A stretch of DNA of 64,000 nt from Liriodendron chinense (lineage: Eukaryota > Streptophyta > Magnoliopsida > Magnoliales > Magnoliaceae): positions 12,408,215 through 12,472,214 of the forward strand of contig ML058484.1 in the NCBI GenBank assembly GCA_003013855.2, read 5' to 3'. The translations under genes were made by a program, and so were the position numbers. Shown piece after piece: positions 57,799 through 64,000 of this stretch. Position 1 is the stretch's first letter; every line of letters starts with the position of its first letter. The notes below the pieces were generated by a model, which was not told where the DNA came from, ran no database searches, and was given only the letters and a program-made list of their open reading frames with translations.

Positions 57799-58375
57799 TG
57801 CCTCAAGTTGGAGCATAGATGTCAATCATGCCCAGCTTGCTAGTAATAAGGAGAAGAGTATCTCGATTGAGAGACTTTGTGAGGACATCGGCTAGTTGTG
57901 CCCCGAAGGGAGTTTCAATTTCCTTGTTAGCCACTTTTTCCTAAATGAAGTGATAATCAATCTCAATGTACTTCGTGTGCTCATGAAACACTAGATTGTT
58001 GGTAATGTGAATGGTAGCTCGATTATCACACAATGCAAAGGAATGGGACTAGAAGGAGTATAACCAAGTTATTGTAAAAGGGTTCGAAGCCAAACAAGTT
58101 CACAAGTTAAATGGGCCATCGCCCGATACTCAGCTTCAGTAGAAGAGCGTGCAACAACAGATTGCTTCCTACTCTTCTAGGTGACAAGGTTGCCACCAAC
58201 GAACGTATAGTATCTAGATGTAGATCGTCGATCATGTAAACTTCCAGCATAATAAGCATCAGAGTAGCCCGAAAGATGAAGATGACCATGCTGTTGAAAA
58301 AGCAAACATTTACCGGGGACAAACTTGAGATACTAAAGGATACGATACACAATCGTTAGATGCGGGGTACGAGGG
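57799..58375 (-). pseudogene. Copia RNase H/connection region, 3' part
   Basis: Although frameshifted, the nucleotide sequence parallels the copia at 20769-21360 along its length (GCATAGATGTCAATCATGCC, TACTTCGTGTGCTCATGAAA, GCCCGAAAGATGAAGATG). It stops at 58375 where a solo LTR is inserted, and resumes at 61984. Confidence 0.8.
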
Positions 58376-61300
58376 TGTAACGCCCTGGTTTTCAGTACTC
58401 GGGTGCTAAGCCCGTGTTCTGAAAACCCGGATTTTTAAACTTCCAATTATCAACTAGATCTAATAACATGATTCAAATCAAGAGAGATAGATCTATCAAA
58501 TCCACCAGTGCAAGCAATCATCCATATCAAAAGCAGAAACAAGTAGTGCCCAAAGGGCTTATATAGATCCAATGTTCAAAAGCAAAGAGAACAAAAAAGG
58601 GAAACTAAGTTTAATCCTCATCGGCCTCCATGTGGTTCAACTCCTCCTGGGACAAGTAGCGCCACGTATCTCGAATATCCGCCATTGGCTCACCCTCGGC
58701 CAAAACAGGGGCATCCTGTCCATCACCTGCAACATCTGTTATATTTTGACAACGTCACTTGTTGTCATAGTGAGGTAACACCCTCCAAGATTGTCATTTA
58801 CATAACATGAGTTAATCATATAAAGAATAAATACAAGGAACTCAATTAAAGACGTAATAGGAAAATCATGTAAGCAGATATCCAAATCAGTTCAAGATAA
58901 TCATGTTCTTCACAATTCTTGTTTAATGCATGTATGAATGCACATGGTCTTTAGCCTGGGGATGTGTCTAGCTGGTGAAGGTCAAACCGACAGTAACTTG
59001 GTTAGTCACCAAAGTCACCCGCAATGTAATGCAACAAACCGACAACAATGTGGCTCGTCAACAACATTATCCGCAAATGCCATGCTGTTTATGCTTATCT
59101 CATCTTTATTAGTCCATTTTGTATTTCAATCAAAGATACTCGTGGTCATTATGGGGGGTGTGCACACTCCAGCATAGGCCGATGGCTCGGGTATAGCATC
59201 CCAGAACACCATCTCCGGCCCACGAGGGAAATGATCATAATCTTAACTCTCATTTCTTTCTAAACAATATGCCACAACTCAAATTCAAGTATAAAGTGTA
59301 CTACAACATTATAATCTATCATAATACCAATTCCTACTATCATTCCAACACATGCTCATATCATTTAATTCTAATGTTTAACATAATTCAATAAGGTTAA
59401 CTTTACAATTTAAATCAATACGCTTGTAAATAAGTAAAATTCAACAGAATCCATTATATGAAGACAACCTTTATTCAAATATAGATTGTTGAACATCATA
59501 TGAGCATATTTACAATTTATTTAAATTTACTAGATGTTCTAAACATAAATCTAAAAAATAACACTTCTTAGATGTTCTGAACATAAATCTCAAAAATAAT
59601 ACTTCTTAGAATTTAACAAGTAGGCACTTCTAATTTAGTAATTAAACAACTAATAAAAAGGAAGGAAGCTTGAAGGGTGAAAGACCTCACCTCCCAAAAC
59701 AGAAATTTCCTTGCCAAGGTGAGAAGGAGAAAGGAGTATGGAAAGTCACTCAAGTTCCTACACCAATGAGTAATACAATTAAGAATTTCTAATATTAATC
59801 TACCTGGCTCATGCCTAGGAAGAAGACTAGATAAATAGAATCTACACAGCTCAAATCCGAATTGGTACAGCCCTACTAGCCCAATGTTATAAACCACAAA
59901 ATGAACAATCCAATGCAAAACTCTGTTTTACACAAGATCATTTGTAACAGATCTGCATCCAGATCTCTAAAACTGAATTCTAAGTGAGATCTGCATCCAG
60001 ATCTCTAAAATTGAATTCTAAGTGAACTGAAACTGAAAGGAAAATCAGATATTTAGAAAGGTTACTGCAATCCTAAAAATTTCACAGAAGAGGGTTGTGA
60101 AATCTACCAGATTCTTAGAAGAGAAATGGTGGTTTGAGGATAACACACAAGTGTAGAACTCCTTCTGGAATCGAGCAACTCAGAGACGCACAAATCACTA
60201 CACACAGTAGTAGAATCAAATCAATATCAACTCAATTTAAAGGATTATACCACACCATCCGATTCTACTACAACATAAGGTACATATTCAATTACATGAA
60301 CAGAATCTGAGATTTACTTACCTTCCCACAGCTGTGGATTATCAACTCAAGGAAAGTTCAGAGAACCGTTTGAAGCAGTGCACAAAAAACAAGTCTACCC
60401 ACTAATCTGGTTGCTGATCTACAATGGAATTGGGATGAGGTTTGAATATCATACCTAGATTGAATAACCTATTATCTGGCTGACTTAGATCTAGAAAAAT
60501 GGAAACTATACCAGACTTATCAACTCAAACTGCTTGAAGGAGAAGACCACACCGACACTAGCAGATCTGGAACCCAGGAGGATTTCTTCAATCCAACACC
60601 GTCGGATGAGCTGATTCAGCTCTAGGAAGCTCATGGAGATGGGCGACTGAACTTCCAGAGGTCAGGCTCTGCTGAGATGCTATTTCGAGAAACCATTCTG
60701 ATCTGAAGGACTACCGTCGGATGAACCAGAGAACTTCGATCTAAATGTTGGGCTGGATCCTGGACTCTTGAGAAAGAAGAGAGAGATAAAATGGGGAGGG
60801 TCGAAAGGAATGAATCTAGGGTTTTAGATTTGTTTCTTGCTCAACGAAAGGGAAGAAAGAACATGTGAAGAGTCTTACAATCCATGTGAAGAGAATATGG
60901 ACGGTTGAGATTGCTTCAAAAGAATTGTTTCTGCCAACTCTGGACGGCTAAGAAGTCTTACAAACCATCAGACGCGGATTGCTAACGTGGCAATCCCGTT
61001 TTTGAAAACACCAGGTGATCAACTGCACTTTGGTTGAGAATTTATTTGCAGATGATAGCCCCCACCAGAGAAGACTACCTTGATTTGATAGAAGACCAAA
61101 CCCTCTACAAAATAGACGGATCAGATTGTGCACTAGTGGCCCAGAGCGACCAAGATCTGACGAGTTTGTAACTGTAGAAAGCACAACCTCTATTTGAACG
61201 GCTTGACTTCTGGTTCACTCTACCTCAACTTTGGTGAACAGTTGCTGAAATCAACACGAAGGTTTGGATTAGCCTTCCCCCACGAATCATTTGAATGGAC

Positions 61301-61983
61301 GGGATCAACCGACCGCCACATCAAAAGTGGCCCGCACATGTCCTAAAAAACGGATAGTGGTCCGCTCACCCGCTGCGGTAGGAGTTGAGACACAGAAGAG
61401 GAAAACTCCTCTTTCGAGTTTTCAAAATCGGTCAGCACTTGCTGACCGACTAGCTTCGAACCAGTGCACATCATGTGCACTTCCATTATGTGCACATGCA
61501 CAGAAAAATGGGGTCCACAGCCATATCAAATGGAATCCACCTGTCCAAAAGTTTCTATGAGCCACATTAAAGCTAATGTCCCACCTAATGATCCATTCCA
61601 CTACTCAAATGGTCCGTAAGTCTTGATTTGACTCAAAAGCCACATTTTCTAATCAGCTCAATTGTTAAATTGCTATCAAACAACTGTTGGATAAGCATGG
61701 GCTAACTCAAACCCATCCTATGAAGGTAAACTCAATGTTAATCCCCAAAATCTTATTCCAAGTATCATAGTAATATTAATAATATTATTATTAACATAAA
61801 TCATCTTGTAATTTAATTATTTAAATGTTTCGAATTTTATGTATTAACATAATCAGAATGAATTTCATTAATTCCATGTATTAGTTTATAGTTAAATTTA
61901 TTATTTGCTCTATTTCCACAACAATTTATTTGGTTTTAAATTCACGAGCAACCCCAAGTGCTTGTTAAACATGGGGTGTTACA
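58376..61983 (+). mobile_element. 3.6-kb solo LTR inserted in a copia element
   Basis: It begins TGTAACGCCCTGG and ends GGGGTGTTACA. Flanks GAGGG (58371-58375) and GACGG (61984-61988) form a 5-bp duplication with one mismatch. Joining the flanks matches the uninterrupted copia at about 21325-21360. The 3608 bp hold no retroelement domain and no internal repeats, so this is one very long LTR. It is related to the fragment starting at 25866. Orientation is arbitrary, set by the TGTAAC end. Confidence 0.82.
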
Positions 61984-64000
61984 GACGGGTATGCATGAAT
62001 TGACTGACAACGGCATAAGAAAAATCCAACCGGGTAATAGTGAGATAAATAAGTCGGCCAATCAACTAACGGTACATCCCTGGTTAGAGAGGCAGGCACC
62101 ATCATCAGGATTGAGTTTCATAGTAGTATCCATAGGCGTAGTGGTAGGCTTAGCATTCCTTTCTCTGAGTGAAGGTCAAGACCATATTTTCTCTAAGAGA
62201 ACCAAACCCAATTTCAACCGAGCGACTTCAATCCCCAAGAAATACCGAAGAGTCCCTAGGTCTTTGATCTCAAAACATGTTTTGAGAAAAGATTTAATAT
62301 CCATTATTCCCTTTGTATAATCTCCGGATAACACAATGTTATCCAAATAGACAATTAATACCATAACTCCTGTGGGTTGACGACAAACGAATGGAGAATG
62401 ATCGGCTGGACTGTGAATAAATCCAAAGTCTAGAAGAGCACGACTAAACTTGTCAAACTAGGCACGTGGAGATTGTTTGAGATCATAAATTGATTTCTTT
62501 AGGTGGCACACAAGGGGTGAATCGTGAGAGCCATGAGGCATGGAAAAACTTGGGGGTTGGTCCATATAAACCTCCCAAACAAGATCACAATGTAAGAAGG
62601 CATTTTTCACTTCTATCTAAAATAAAGGCCACGATAAATTTATAGCCACAAAGATAATCACACGAACAGATTTAAGTTTTGCCACCGGAGAGAATGTCTC
62701 AAAGTAGTCTACACCATATGTTTGAGTAAAACCATTTGCAACCAATCATGCCTTACAATGGTCGTTGGAACCATTTGGACGATACTTGGTGGTGTAAACC
62801 CATTGACATCCAATAGTTTGTTTTCCCTTAGTAAGGAAACTAGCTCCCAGGTATTGTTCTTCTTCAGAGTTTGAATTTCTTCCATCACAGCCTTAGTCCA
62901 ATTAGGGCTATATATGACTTTCTTCAAATTACACGGGGTAGCAGAGGAGAATATGGAACTTGCAAAAGACTGAAAGGAAGGTGAGAGATGGTGGTAGAAA
63001 AAAAAAGAACTAATGAGATGCTTTGTACATGAGTTGAAAGGCTTACGAAAGGTGATGAGAAGATCGTCATGAGGTTGAGAGTGAGAGCTTAGGCCTGAAC
63101 CACCAATAGGTGCAGATGAAGTGGTGGCTAGGTGATTAGTAGAAGTTTTAGTTCATCAATGATACACAAGAATAGGCTTTGGGACAGATGGGGGAGATAG
63201 TATATCATTATTGAGACATAAAACTGGAAGAGGTATAGGGTTGGAATTAGACTGGATAACCTTCCTCTGACTAGAAAAAGGATGGTGCAGAAATCTTCCT
63301 TACAGTAGAAAAGCATGGAATCTCTTCAAGGAAGGTGACATCTACGGATACATACCTTTTACATGTCACAGGATCATAACACTTGTACCCCTTCTGAGAC
63401 CGAGAGTAACCTAAGAAAACACACTTTATGGCCGGAGGACTCAATTTACCATTACTTCCATCAAGAATCTGAATAAAGCATGTACACCCAATAACTTTAG
63501 GAGGTAACGTAAACGGTTTGTCCCGTGGGTGAAAGATTTCAAATGAAGACTTGTGTGATAATATTCGAGATGGAATGCGATTAATTAGGAAAATAACAGT
63601 AAGGTATCATCTCAAAATCGTTTTGAAAGATTCATACCAAGTAGGAGGGCACGAGTAGCTTTAAGAAGGTGACGATTTTTTCACTCAGCCACACCATTTT
63701 ATTGAGGGGTGCGTGGACATGATGTACGAGACAAGATACCATGATCCTGCAAGAAAGACAAAAAAGCATTCGACAAATACTTGCCCCCATTATTAAAATG
63801 TAAAGCTTTGACGAGGCATTGAAATTGGTTGACCACTTCGTTGTAAAAGAGCTTGAACATATAAAAAAACATCATGCTTAGACTTTAAAAGATAAACCCA
63901 AGTCATGCATGTACAGTCATCAATGAATGTAACAAAATATTTATATCCAAAAAGAGAGGTAACGGGAGCAAGACCCCAAACATCTGAGTGGACCAACTCG
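61984..64000 (-). pseudogene. Copia pol (integrase to RVT_2), continues beyond the window
   Basis: Minus strand, high to low: integrase core HSDVWG, GYKYFVTFIDDCT and WVYLLKSKHDV (63996-63793); integrase C-terminal signatures at about 63560-63300; RVT_2 start WTKAVMEEIQTLKKNNTWEL (62927-62709); YLDNIVLSG and YFLGIEVARL (62364-62176). The catalytic YVDD reads YLDN. Several stops and frame changes show it is dead. Gag and the 5' LTR would lie past 64000. Confidence 0.88.

Noticed and set aside
1..64000. CRISPR array, tRNA, rRNA or bacterial operon
   Set aside because: No regularly spaced identical repeats with unique spacers, no cloverleaf sequence I could recognise, and the gene structure is eukaryotic.

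Overview
The window is plant nuclear DNA: spliced genes with GT-AG introns, LINE, Ty1/copia and solo-LTR retroelements, and many small non-autonomous DNA transposons. The most abundant repeat is a fold-back MITE with CCGTCCATCC-type ends and GTGGGCCC/GGTGTGGTCCAC motifs, present whole or in part about 15 times. I suspect a woody, large-genome angiosperm, perhaps a magnoliid, but this is a weak inference and I cannot name the species.

Two plus-strand host genes are supported. The first is a CHY-type/CTCHY-type zinc-finger and RING E3 ubiquitin ligase of the MIEL1/RZPF34 group. It has 12 exons spread over 9706-42018, and the 819-nt coding sequence (272 aa) is complete, with every splice phase agreeing. 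Intron 7 (about 19.0 kb), intron 10 (about 8.5 kb) and intron 11 (about 2.5 kb) carry most of the transposon load. The second is the 5' part of a probable mitochondrial PPR-like protein, with exons at 48938-49133, 49666-49794, 53989-54140 and 54294-54387. It runs off the window through a repeat-rich intron.

Layout. 1-9440: fold-back MITEs, a solo LTR (3264-3850), two hAT-type MITEs (4588-5161, 6741-7243) and a 1.08-kb inverted repeat (8357-9440) ending 265 bp before the ATG. 9706-11456: exons 1-7. 11457-30426 (intron 7): a LINE (about 13.0-20.06 kb) broken by a PIF/Harbinger-type element (16022-17714) and a hAT MITE (18477-19082); a reverse copia fragment; an LTR-like segment full of small palindromes; and a second, larger PIF-type element holding a giant-LTR fragment. 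30427-30852: exons 8-10. 30853-39384 (intron 10): tandem Tourist-like MITEs, one split by a truncated LINE with an 18-bp target duplication; a solo LTR (33172-34060); a degraded copia. 39385-42018: exons 11-12 with MULE-type and hAT MITEs between them. 42019-48937: intergenic MITEs, a solo LTR and a minisatellite of about 34-bp units. 48938-54387: second gene. 54388-64000: repeats and a reverse copia element split by a 3.6-kb solo LTR.

I see no CRISPR array, rRNA, tRNA or gene cluster. The interest lies in one small intact gene kept readable across 32 kb of nested transposons, a hairpin-capable promoter repeat, a set of G-rich hAT MITEs with clear 8-bp target duplications, and LTRs with short palindromes just downstream of their TATA-like boxes.
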